Shown: piece by piece, positions 11,401 through 22,421 of the stretch
Layout of the letters: every line of letters starts with the position of its first letter
How positions within the stretch are numbered: position 1 is the stretch's first letter
NCBI GenBank assembly: GCA_022393335.1
Contig: JAJEKB010021880.1
Coordinates: 1,359,873-1,423,872, forward strand
Length of the DNA stretch: 64,000 nucleotides
DNA from: Macrotrachela quadricornifera
Taxonomy: Eukaryota > Rotifera > Eurotatoria > Philodinida > Philodinidae
Direction: 5' to 3'
The notes under the pieces: model-generated
What the model saw: the letters and a program-made list of their open reading frames with translations, nothing else
The model's database searches: none
Told to the model about the DNA's origin: nothing
Translations under genes and position numbers: made by a program

Positions 11401-14400
11401 ATTCTAGTTTTAAAAAAATGTGCCATCGAAAGTTCTACAAAAGCTGTATGAACAAATCTCTAGTACCGAACAAAAGCCTTCTAAATATTTTTATTGCACT
11501 CATAGATTTAAAGAGCAGCGCTTGAACTATCATTATGTATAGAAAGAAAATTTTTTCGAGTTCTCTATAAAATATTATAGTGACGACGCCACTACTTTTG
11601 GTATGCCGTAAGTATGTGTAATGGGCCGAATTATAAATTGGCGATATATTTAGCCAGTATGCTAAACAATTGTAGAGAAAAAAATGCATCTTATATTGAA
11701 GATTCGTTTCAACTTGCAGATACTTTAAAAGATATGAAGATAGCAGATGATGAAACTATGATTAGTTTCGACTTATAATCATTGTATCCGAACGAACCAG
11801 TTGAAAAAGTGATTAATATTACGGTTGATGGAAGAGTAAGAAAATGAAATTCACAAAGATAACTAAAAATGAGTTATTCATACTTTTCAACTTAGCTGTT
11901 AGAAATGTACATTTTTGGTTTTTTAACCAACTCTTCCGGCAAACAGATAGTGTAGCCATGGTTAATCCTTTAGCATCAATATTACCAGACTTATTCATGT
12001 GCAAGTTAGAGAATGAAAACCTAGGTGAGATATGTGGATGATATCTATGTCATAGTAAAAGGAACAAAAGATGATGCACTGGAAATATTAGATTCGATTA
12101 ATAAGATACATAAGAATATAAAGTTTACACGCGAATTCAAACAAGATAATAATATTCCATTTTTTTACGTGAATATTAAAAGAATTGGTGATAAATTTGA
12201 AACATCGTTATATAGATAAAAGATCAATACCAATTTATATCTGAAATGGGATTGTTGCTTACCTCATTATCAAAAGTTAGGTTTAATATCTTCATTAGTG
12301 ATACGTGCTTGTCGGATTTGTTCTTCAGATGAAATTCTAAAGAATGAATTAGGTTATCTGAAATATGTGTTAAAACATAATAGTTATCCCAAACATGTAA
12401 TAGAAAGGAAAATCAAAAATGCAATATGTAAAGAAAACGAAAAGAAGAATGACACAACAAATTAATATACATACAAAAATTGATGCAACATCAGATTACA
12501 AAGATGATAAATCTAATTTAAATTTGTAACCATCACGCCTTCGTGCAGTGAAGAATGCTAATGATTGTCACACTCATTATTGATTTTATTTATTAAATGA
12601 TGAAAAAATAAACTGTTTAGAAACACATTTAGTTCAAATTTGACCTTGGAGATAGTTTTTTTCTTACTTCATGTCAATGAAATATTGTAGATTTCGTGAG
12701 ATTAACACACTATGGTCTTCATAACTCTTACTATTTAGTATCAATAAATTCCGTTTTTCACGAGCTTTTATTTGGGATAAAACTCATCATATACTCTATT
12801 TAAAACGATGGTGTTACCAGCCTGGAATAATATTCTTTCCAACCATGTACAACAACCATCTCGAAATTCTCAATCTGCCGAAATGTATTAACAAGTTTTG
12901 TACATAATTATTCGAAAATTCTGTAAAAGATCCTTTTCTATTAGGTTTCTGGAATGTGTATTCGTATTTGAGGACAACTTGAATGTTTTTTTTGTTTAGT
13001 TTTAATTCTGCTTTATATCATTGTTTCAGTCTCGAATTTTGTATAAGACGACATGATAGTAAATCTTTTATAGTGCGTATGTAAATTTGAAAGCAGTTCT
13101 TTCAAGAAAACATCTGAAAAATAGGCTGGATATAAGTTTCACGTTTTTTAACTCTGTACAACAGCGGTCTAAGTCTTGTAAGGGCACTAGTTCTTGTTAT
13201 GCTCTATTCAACGGCATAATAGGTCAGATCCTATTATAAGAAAAGTAAAAAAATCTGATACTACTATCGATTCACAGAGCTCTTTCAAATCGTTGCTAAT
13301 TTCACCTGTTGGGATACAATCAGAAACATTTGTTTGAACTTCATTTTTTATCCAATAGTACCACCGTACGATACAAGCTTCAGATATTTTCTTCGTTTTT
13401 CTAGCAACAAGCACAACTATAACAACAGCCATGTCTTGCCTTGTATCACCATGTAAGTACGAGAATGAATGGTAATATGTACGAAAAAAATAAAAGTACC
13501 GCTTTTTTCACAGCTTGTTACATATAGATTTATGGATAGGAACAATAAATAAGTTGTAAGCGTAAACATATGAGTTCATCTGCAAAGATGAAGCATTGAA
13601 CTACCGGCAGAATAAGTGTATTTGTCTCAGAAATAAATAAAATGCAGACACAGCAAAAGGTAAGCAAAAAATATTTTCCTAGAATCACACATAAATGAAT
13701 GGAAGTCGTCGAGTTAATTCCGAAAATATCTTTCAATCGTTTTTCTTTAAGTTTTGGATGAGGATTTTTCAGATACCAAGAAAGTCAGATAGTGAAAATG
13801 TTAGATTTTGCATCAAAATCTGAGTATATCTGGATAATCATGGAAAGAGTTTATCGTCCGCCTCACCCTACCCAGGTCGATGTGCTTCGACAAGGATAAA
13901 GATATATTGACATTCTCTTCTTCCAAATCTGCATAACCTTTGGTTTCGAAACTTAAATTCTTCTGCCATCCATCAGTCGAATCAACCATCGACAACGAAA
14001 TGTCTATGTTACAGTCGATGCTACGAAGTCAAATAAGCGCTGCTAAAGATGAGATTTCTATTGTAACTATTCTTCACCATGACTAGCATATATGCAAAAT
14101 TTCCAGAAAACCACTGATTTGAAAGGTTTCCGACGTTTTTGTTATAAGACATATTACGCAATCCGGTGAAAAAAACTTACATATATATGTAATTCTAGGA
14201 AATTATTTTTTGCTTACCTTTCGTTTTGTCCGCACATTATAAGTGACAATACGCACCTATAATTATCTGAGCAGTTTCAGCACATAGAGTATTATCTTTC
14301 TTTCACTCATGTTTAGGTACCCTGACAACTAATGCCATTTGGAACACCACAGGAACGACAGTACAACCGACATTCCGTCTTCTAGCGCCGAGAAGTATTT

Positions 14401-17400
14401 CATTCGATTCAAGTGGCAACATGTACGTTGCCGATGTCTCTCTCTGCGTCATAATCAATTATCCGTCCTGTGGCACTAGTTATCCAGTCGTGTTTGCTGG
14501 CGTCCCAGGCAATTGTAGCGGCGGAACGGCAAATCTTAACCTACCCGAAGGCGCATTTCTCGACAGTATGGGCAATCTATATGTTGTAAGTTTAACGACG
14601 ATGAGATGGCACACTAGTCAGATAGAAATTAGAAACTGCTACGAAAAATACAAGAAAGCACGTAGAAGTGAACACATATAGTCTAACTTAGTTTATGACG
14701 ATGGGACTCAACTTCTTGTGAGAAATGAAGGCGTAGATCTTTTCAGACAAGACGTTGGAACCAAACAACAGCGTAAAAGAGAAGACAATGTACACTGTGG
14801 GAAGATTCGTAAATTAAAGAATCCCGTAGATTCGTTCTTCATAATCCCAAATACTCGTTTATGCATTTATTCATTTCATAACCATTCAATAAATGCTTTC
14901 GCCTCAAGAGCTCAGAAAGCGATTCTTGTTTAGTTTCAAATGCTGGAATCTTTTAGAGTTCTTCGTATCGGAAGTTTCCTTTTATCAAGTATGAGTAACG
15001 AGAACATTTCTATATGAAGTTTATTAGTTTAGCTGCAATACCTGTTATCTAAAGATTCTTATTACTCATAAACGGTAAAAGTGTACTTGACATGTTAAGA
15101 AATCTAAAGAGCTCCAGTATTTGAAACTAAACAAGAACTGTTTTGTGGACTCTTGAATCAAATGCATCTATTGAGTGGTTATGAAGTGAATAAATCCACA
15201 AAAGAGTATTGGGTGCTATGAAGAACGATTTTACGAAATTCTTTAAGCCACAAACTTTTTTAATACATCCTAGCACTTCTGAAAATTTCATGGCTCGTCT
15301 GTTAGGTTCTAAGATATGTCAAATATTTTTGTGGTCATGTTTGGAAAGCGTCGCAATTAACAGTCATAGTTTCGCTAAATTCTCGTCAGTTCTGTGCATT
15401 ATTCTTAGTGGAAAAAACTTAAAGTCAAAAAGTCTCCTTAGACCATACAATCATAACTAGACAAGTACGGACTCTCCGAGTACGAGGATGTGTTCATAGT
15501 TGCTCAGCTCTGCATGTGATATCCAAATGCAATAAAGACCTTCAAGCTAGAACGGTTGCGGGTATCTCGCACTTTCTTGTCCACAATCTCGATTGTAATA
15601 TTTCAACATCCAGTTTTGTCGACATTTCTGGAACAGAGATCTAAGTATGTTTCAGAAATGTTAACCGTCAATATGATGAACATAAGAGATATGGTTGATT
15701 CCACGGTGTTTGTGCCATATTTAGATGAAGTATTGTTATCGATGTGAAACTTTCAATGTTTGTAGAGACCGGACAGACGATCATTTGGTAAATTTGGATT
15801 TGAGTAAATAGATTAACACTTTGAAACGCGGATGGTCAACTTTCCCCAAGCATGTGTTAATCACTTTCCCGAATGCTGGTATTATTTCTAAAATCCAGTT
15901 ATACCGTAATAAATACTGGCTCGAGCTTCACATATCCTGCAAGTTTCATGTTTTCACATTATATTTTTATGTTACTCCAATCCAATGAGGAGAGACGTAT
16001 ACATAAATTAAAAATAGGGATGTAGATACCAGTATTCACGTAGGTGATTCACACATTCATTAGGAACGCTGATCATCCGTGTTCTTAGATACTCGCTTAC
16101 TTTCTTAAATCCGAGTATACCAAAATGATCCCCTGCTCGAGCTCTATGAAGATTGGAAGTTTGACGTTGATAGTAAATGCTTTTTTGAAATGTGGTTTTG
16201 GTGAAAAAATTTGCATCATATTTTCAATAAATAGTCATTGTCATTTCCGCTAGAAGTGCTACAAAAAACAAATTTTTCCATTTTTATGTGCTGTTCTTTT
16301 CGTCATGCACTATAAGATTTCGACTAGTTCAACTTAAAAAAACTGATAAGTTTGGTATCATGGTCTGTTAAAACTGGAATATCCCATTGTGAGTGAGTCT
16401 TTTCAAGATTCTCGCCAGTATAGAAAACATCTCAGTTGAAGATTTGTTTTTGTAAGTCAGTAAAGTATTACGATCATAGTAGATGAAGGGCACATAATAA
16501 ATTTTAAGGAAAATCAGTATAGTCTCTGACGGAGATATCAGTTTCCTAAAGATCACCTGTCTGATGATGATAGATCGTAGAAGGCAAGCAATTTACTGCA
16601 AAAAAACTCAATTTTCTGGAAAATAATCTAGTTTTCCTTGACAATTTGTTACGTGAACTGCACGAGTCAATATGCTAGCCAAATATTTATGAATAGTTGC
16701 AACTACAGTTTCATACATGTAGGAAACTAAAATTTTCTTGACGGTAACTTAATAAGAACGTATTTGTAGGCCAACGACATATATGACATTTTGATCCGAT
16801 GCGTGTAGGGTACAATAAAGCTGTCGAGACCTGTATTTCGTGTTATGGCCTTTAGTGGAGAATTCTTTTGGAAAAAAAGATTTTGATACTGTACAAAGGT
16901 TCTTGGTACAAGGGCGACTTCGAAGCACCACACTTTACAGTTATTTCGATCATTTCAGATGCTGTACGAAGGACCAAAGAGGCCATAGTGAATGATAGTC
17001 TCACTTCTTCTTTTCATGAGATAGGAATAACTCACTTGATCATCTTTCCCAGTCTACTCATGACAAAACTATATCAGCTGATAAGTTGTTATTGATATTA
17101 GGCTTACTTGTTTGACTATGGCGACTCTTTCTCGGAGTTTTTGTCTTGCGAATGGTAGAGTATGTCGTGAGAAAGCCGAGAAGCAAAACTTTGATCTGGA
17201 ATTTTTCTCCATAAAAGAATGCCTCGGTTATCTAATACCCCACGAAGACTTCCGTCAAAAACAAAGCATTTACTTCTGAGATACCAGATTGTGAAGAAAC
17301 TGAATATTCTGATCCATTGTAATATATGCGGACTTCTTCTTTTTATAGAATGACGTATCTTAAAAAGAAGAGCATCTTTTTGGGTTGAAGTCTCTGTGAG

Positions 17401-20400
17401 TATTAGATAGTTGAGACATTCCTTCACGGAGAAAAATTCCAGATCAAAGTTCTGCTTTTTCACTTTCTCACGACACACTCTACTATTCGCAAGACAAAAC
17501 CTCAGAGAAAGAGTCGTCATACTAAAACAAGTAAGCCTAATATCAATAATAACTTATCATCTAAAATAATTTTCTCGTGAGTTGACTGAGAAAGCTGACA
17601 AATGAATTAATGCTGTTATGAGAGGTAAAAGTGAAATTATCATAGCCATGTAGCGTCAACTAATAGAAGTGTCACCAAACAATTGTTATTGATTAACTTT
17701 ACGTTAACGTCCCCTACCAAGCTGACCTAAAATCTCGTTCATAACTCTGGATGAATAATCAGTTTTCTTTGTATTCTTATATCTTACACTAATTTCATTC
17801 CTAAGCATACTTGACTTTTCTCCATTTGGATGGGACCTAAATTCATGCAAGATCGTCTTCAATTTTGAGGCAAAATTCTGACAAGAGTGTGTAATAGCCA
17901 TAATTGAACTTGGGAATACCTTCTCACAAGTTCCTACCGACAGTTGACAGGATCCTGATCCTAATGTCAGCACGGTCTTGTTCTGATCTTATGATCGGGA
18001 AAGCAGAATCTTCAATACAAAACTGCAAGATTCTCAACAGAGCTGCAGTAAGAGAAACATTTGATATAACGTGTTGGATTGACCTGTTCAGATCCTACGA
18101 AGATTTGATCATAAGAATAATATATTAAAAACGATTCTCGCAGAAAGTGATAGTTACTGATAAAAAACCTTTTTGGAATATACACGATCTGAATTTGATC
18201 ACTCATTATAATTTACTTGAAGTAAAAGGATGATGGAGACTTAGTTTATGCATTGTAAGAACCAGTTTTCATTACCAGTGGGATCTATTTGAATTTCAAT
18301 TAGTAAACCATGATTGCTTGACACTTCGCGCAGCATCGAGCGTTTTATTTTCGTACAATGTTTGATACATCAAAAGAACGCTTCAGACATCTTTACTAGC
18401 TTAATTTGCAAAGAAACACTGCTAAACTGCATGTGAATACACAATTTCCATCGCAGTACTATTGCATAGGAACTAAACACAACTATAAATGAGTTGTTCT
18501 AAGGTCTTTATCTGCAAATGTATTCAGTGTGCAATCACTTGGTATTTATGAAAGCGAAATATCATGTAATTATGTGACACTGATCTAAGCCATTTATGGT
18601 CGAGGAGAAACCAGCTTCTTTGGATCTACCTAATAGAAATAATGATAAAAAAACATCCTGGTAGGATTGCAAATAGAATCGGATCAATTGAATCCTAAAT
18701 TAAGAGCATATCAAGTTCCGTAAGATATCAATACCAGGACAATCTGTTTACAGTCCCTTGTAAAAATCCTAGGAAAACTTCAAAACAATTTTGATCGCAA
18801 GCCCGTGTCAAGTTACATTAAGATCTGTGCGGACTTTAGCAACATTCTATTCATACCTTAATAGAGAAAATGCGGTATCTTGATACGAAAATGCTAAGAT
18901 ATTCATTTGGGTACTCGCACGTGTCACTATACATGTTTGGTAACCACTCTTACACTAGACAAACTATAAAGTCTCTCAAAACATTTGTGATCTGAGAGAC
19001 ATCTATTGTTATTTGTGATGACACGATGAAACTAACTTCTTGTTTTGCAGCCGGACTATGGCAATCGACGAATTCAAAAATACAATAGCACTGGAGCTGT
19101 TAGCACAGTGATCAATAGTCCTGCAATAGGCCGTGTACGTATTCTTTATAATCTCTAGTACCATAATAAAAATAATCTTTTTCTATATTTATCTTTTCAA
19201 TTATTAATCGAAACAAAAGCTATGCAGCAATGTTCTAGCTACAGATGAAGATTTCTACACTAACTACCGAACTTCGCAAAAATATCGGGATCTGTTATTC
19301 AGCAAGTTGTCGTGTCTGAAATTTTTGAACAGATGTGTCCTTTGATAATTCTTCAGGATCAGGATGTCCAGCACCAAAGCATGACTTAAATCTATATTGA
19401 GACATCATGAATCTAACCTGTCAAATAATGAAAATCTGAATGAATGGAGCATTTCTTTTTCTACATCATATGAAAATGTTTGGCTTTTAGACAAACCGCC
19501 GTATTTTACCGGTTGCAGACCACTGCTTCACATTTTACCACAGCTAGAGCTTCAAATTAGACCTATGGTTGTTCAGGAAAGTTTACATGGAGAACTTTGA
19601 AATGAGCTCTAGTACATCACCAGCGATCTCTCAACCTTTTTCCTCAAACACTTTTCTGGATGTATTCTGTACATGGTCGTAGCGACTAATTCTATACACT
19701 TAAATCTCACACTCTCGAAACAAATTGTAGTGAACGGCACTCATGAGTGATCCATACGTCTCTCCAGCCACATAAACGTGAAAAATTCCAGACCTTACTG
19801 TTTTGTATTTCCCAATGAAGATAAAGCGTACTTCTGTACTTCAGAAGCACAAAATTAGACTTGTTTCGTCTTGGTATCTTCTCTAAAATTGCATCAGTTT
19901 GATTCCAGAGAAGAAACTAGGGTTCCAACGATTGTCGTAAGAAGGCGTCTTCATCGTTTCTTCATCATCAGCTCCTGTCGAGCCTTATCAGTTCTATTCT
20001 ACCACCACAGTGCGGTCGAACTTCTTTGCACTGTTTTGAGAATAGAACAATCGAATACATTCAAAAGTGATGTGGAACTTAACTGCATCGGGTTTCTAAG
20101 ATTATATTTCATGATACACATAACTGCTAGTGGTTTAGAGCTCTCTTTCTAGGAGTTGGCGATCTGACTAAGGCAAATTCTTCACGAAGCGTAATTTTCA
20201 GAATATTAGCTCCTACACGGTACATGATATTCCTCATAACAATTGGAAAGTTATGTGTCTAGTCTTAAGCAACGGTAGACATGAAATTTTGATAAATGAA
20301 GTCTCATCTGATTTCAGTCGAATGAGACTTCAAATGATGTGGTTAATAATGGCCAGCATCGTGTATGGTCAGCTAGCTTTGCATCAACTAATGAAGAACC

Positions 20401-22421
20401 TAGTCTTTTTTCTCTTTTAGCCATCCTATATCTACGTCACATACGACGCAACTGGACCAATTTTGTACATAGCCGATCAGCAATATTCAGTCATTAGGCG
20501 CTGTGTTGAGAGCACAGGCAATTGCACCATTGTCGCACAAAGTATGTCAGCAAAAAATTATCCTCGAACTCATTTCTAGTTGACATTATCACCTAATGTG
20601 GAACGAAAGAGCAGCAAAATACACAGTTGATATCATAATCGTACGAGAAGGTCTAAATCGATTGGATCGATCTTATTATTCATAGGAACAAACCAAAAGA
20701 AAATAAACAGTCTTCCTTACTTTCCAAGACCACTATAAAAATCTGTGTAGTTCAAAGAACATAAAATAGGTTGCAACATTTACCACAAACAAAATACCCT
20801 TTTCCCGTACTCAAACCTGCAAGAATTCTTTGCAGTGTAGAAAACTGTACACATCAAAATGAGATATTGGCAAAAAATTATTCATTGATTTTTTTAAAAA
20901 TTTCTGTTAATAACAAAATTTCTGGAGTGACATAAAAAAGAAGCTCATCGAACTATATTGGTCAACACAATGTTGATGACCGTCTAATAAACTTTAAGTT
21001 TTTTGCAAGACCGTATACAAACAAACGTACGTCGTTTACGTCATTCTATATATGTTCTTGCAAAAAAATACGACCAACCATACAAAATCTTTTGAGAACT
21101 CTGTTTTTTTGCCGTACTCTGAGTAGCATGCAAAGTAGGTAAGAATCCCGGTGTTCATAATCTGCACATAAAGCTTTGTAAATCTTAATGAACAACGTTA
21201 ATTCAATTGCAACTTAAAAAAATATGTGCATCCTGTTTTGTGAAATCAGTTTATGTATTTGAGATAACTTTCAACATGTTGAAGAATATCACTGTATCAC
21301 GTTTTCTGTTTCTAGACCTATCTGTTCCAACAGGTGTTTTTCTTGACTCATCACTCAATGTCTACGTGGCAGAGTATGGCAGTTATCGTGTAACAAAGTG
21401 GACACCAGGTAACACGACTGCCGGCGCTATTGTTGCCGGTGGAAATGGTTTGTCCGTTAACCTCAACTCTTTTCGGACATCTGGCATCTACGTCGGCTTG
21501 CTTGGAGAAATCTATGTGCCTGATAGAAGTAAGCTGTCCTACATCCCAGAAAAGGCTAAGAAGGAAATAACGAAATGCAGAGGTTTTTCTGTATAAAATT
21601 CTTGTAATAACAGTAGATTGCCCCAGCGAAATATATCATCATTAAAACTTCATTATAATTATATTAAAGTTAAGCCAAACTATGATTTCAATCATATTTT
21701 CTTCTTGAGTTACATTCTTTCTTCATCAAATCTCATTGTATTAAAGTCAGTTATTATGAAAAGTCACATAGTACTTTTTTCAAAATCAGAACACTGAATG
21801 TAAGGGCTTTTTTCAATTGTTCATTTAGACCTACCCCGATATCTGGTCAGTTAGTTAAAGCAGTTTAGATATTAAAATGTTCTCTTTTCTTTGTCTCAAC
21901 CAGTTGGGACCTGTTTTTCTTGCTGCTACTTTGGTATCATCCGGTTTTTGAAATCAGTCTTACACATCTGAATCACAAATAATACTTGTACAAAGTTTAA
22001 TAGGACTGCCTCGAAACATTTTAGAAAAAAAATTCCATCAAGCATTAGTTGTGAGGCATGATACTTTCTCGTCTGAAAATGTCAAAGTGCGGTTCAGCGT
22101 CAGTTCCGACTGAAAACTAGCCGACATACTCTGTAACAATTCCACTGCACTCTTACATCAGATAAAAATGCAACAAACCTTATTGGCAGTAATCTTCCTA
22201 ATATATGTATACTGTTGTTCGTAGGTAATCATCGTGTGACGCGTTGGACGGTCGGGGCTACTAGTGGGACACTTCTTGTGGGTAGTTTGAATGGTACAGC
22301 TGGAAATTCTAGCACTCTTCTAAATGGACCCGGTGTTATCGCATTCGACGCAGCCCACAATATGTACATCTGTGACGAATATAATGGTCGCATTCAAAAA
22401 TTCAATCTCATCAGTTGTTAA
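8460..22421 (+). CDS. Membrane-anchored NHL-repeat protein, nine exons joined, 5' end not found
   Basis: Proposed exons: 8460-8567, 8609-8662, 8727-8809, 8868-9016, 14317-14585, 19051-19134, 20421-20541, 21316-21528 and 22225-22421 (TAA). All junctions are GT-AG and every phase is compatible, giving one open frame. The N-terminal part is polar and probably cytosolic. Next come a Cys-rich patch, one transmembrane segment ([20 protein letters not shown]) and a run of Thr residues at the end of exon 4. The rest is an NHL propeller, with [48 protein letters not shown] and [20 protein letters not shown] marking blades. This suggests a type II membrane protein with an outward-facing propeller of unknown ligand. 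The first three introns are 41, 64 and 58 nt; the others are 5300, 4465, 1286, 774 and 696 nt. The NHL exons look GC-richer than the introns. The true start and upstream exons are unknown; the NHL exons are more certain than the first three. Confidence 0.8.
10089..10588. mobile_element. Non-autonomous hAT-like element (MITE) with 8-bp target duplication
   Basis: A 500-bp element inside the first long intron of the NHL gene. The ends are inverted: left TAGAGTCCTGCGGGAACG, right (reverse complement) TAGAGACCTGCGGGAACG, and the match continues into a T run. It is flanked on both sides by CCTCTCTC (10081-10088 and 10589-10596), an exact 8-bp duplication as expected for hAT. Both subterminal regions are packed with CGGGAAC/GTTCCCG motifs in alternating orientation, plausible transposase-binding sites. 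The interior is AT-rich and codes for nothing. Short frames over the motif arrays are artefacts of the repeat. Confidence 0.9.
11209..11462 (+). repeat. Pair of 45-bp direct repeats
   Basis: Two copies, at 11209-11253 and 11418-11462, share AAGTTCTACAAAA and ACAAATCTCTA around a few substitutions. They lie just upstream of the Penelope-like relic in the same intron and may mark its 5' flank or an older insertion. Confidence 0.55.
11662..12465 (+). pseudogene. Penelope-like element reverse transcriptase relic
   Basis: Pieces in order: [11 protein letters not shown] then [12 protein letters not shown] (about 11750-11815); [20 protein letters not shown] with [12 protein letters not shown] (about 11920-12020); the catalytic block RYVDDIYVI (12025-12054); [20 protein letters not shown] (about 12150-12215); then [20 protein letters not shown] and a C-terminal thumb-like segment to a TAA at 12463. 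The RYVDD signature and the YLKWD...PHYQKLGLI block point to Penelope-like rather than LTR or LINE enzymes. It is broken by stops (after SFDL, after RVRK and after SLYR) and by frame changes, one just before RYVDD. The GIY-YIG endonuclease end was not found. It lies in sense orientation within an NHL-gene intron. Confidence 0.85.
12466..14316. other. Intron sequence, no further gene seen
   Basis: Rest of the first long NHL intron, ending at the TTTAG acceptor at 14316. Short frames on both strands lack recognisable domains. A faint minus-strand frame at 13208-13432 was not identified. Confidence 0.45.
14814..15246. repeat. Degenerate long inverted repeat (foldback) in an NHL intron
   Basis: Left-arm pieces such as TTCTTGTTTAGTTTCAAAT, TCAATAAATG and TCGTTCTTCATA recur in reverse complement in the right arm. 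The arms are about 190 bp each with many substitutions. The centre lies near 15030. No target duplication was recognised. This may be an old MITE or foldback element. Confidence 0.7.
17077..17562. repeat. Long inverted repeat (foldback) in an NHL intron
   Basis: The left arm at 17077-17238 and the right arm at 17400-17562 are reverse complements at roughly 85-90% by eye. Shared blocks include TTGATATTAGGCTTACTTGT, TTTGTCTTGCGAAT and CTTTGATCTGGAATTTTTCT. Weaker pairing continues toward the centre near 17320, so almost the whole 486 bp can fold into one hairpin. The minus-strand open frame across it is a by-product of the palindrome. Confidence 0.85.

Noticed and set aside
17116..17520. 134-codon minus-strand open frame
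   Set aside because: It spans the 17.1-kb inverted repeat; both halves are translations of the same palindrome and show no domain.
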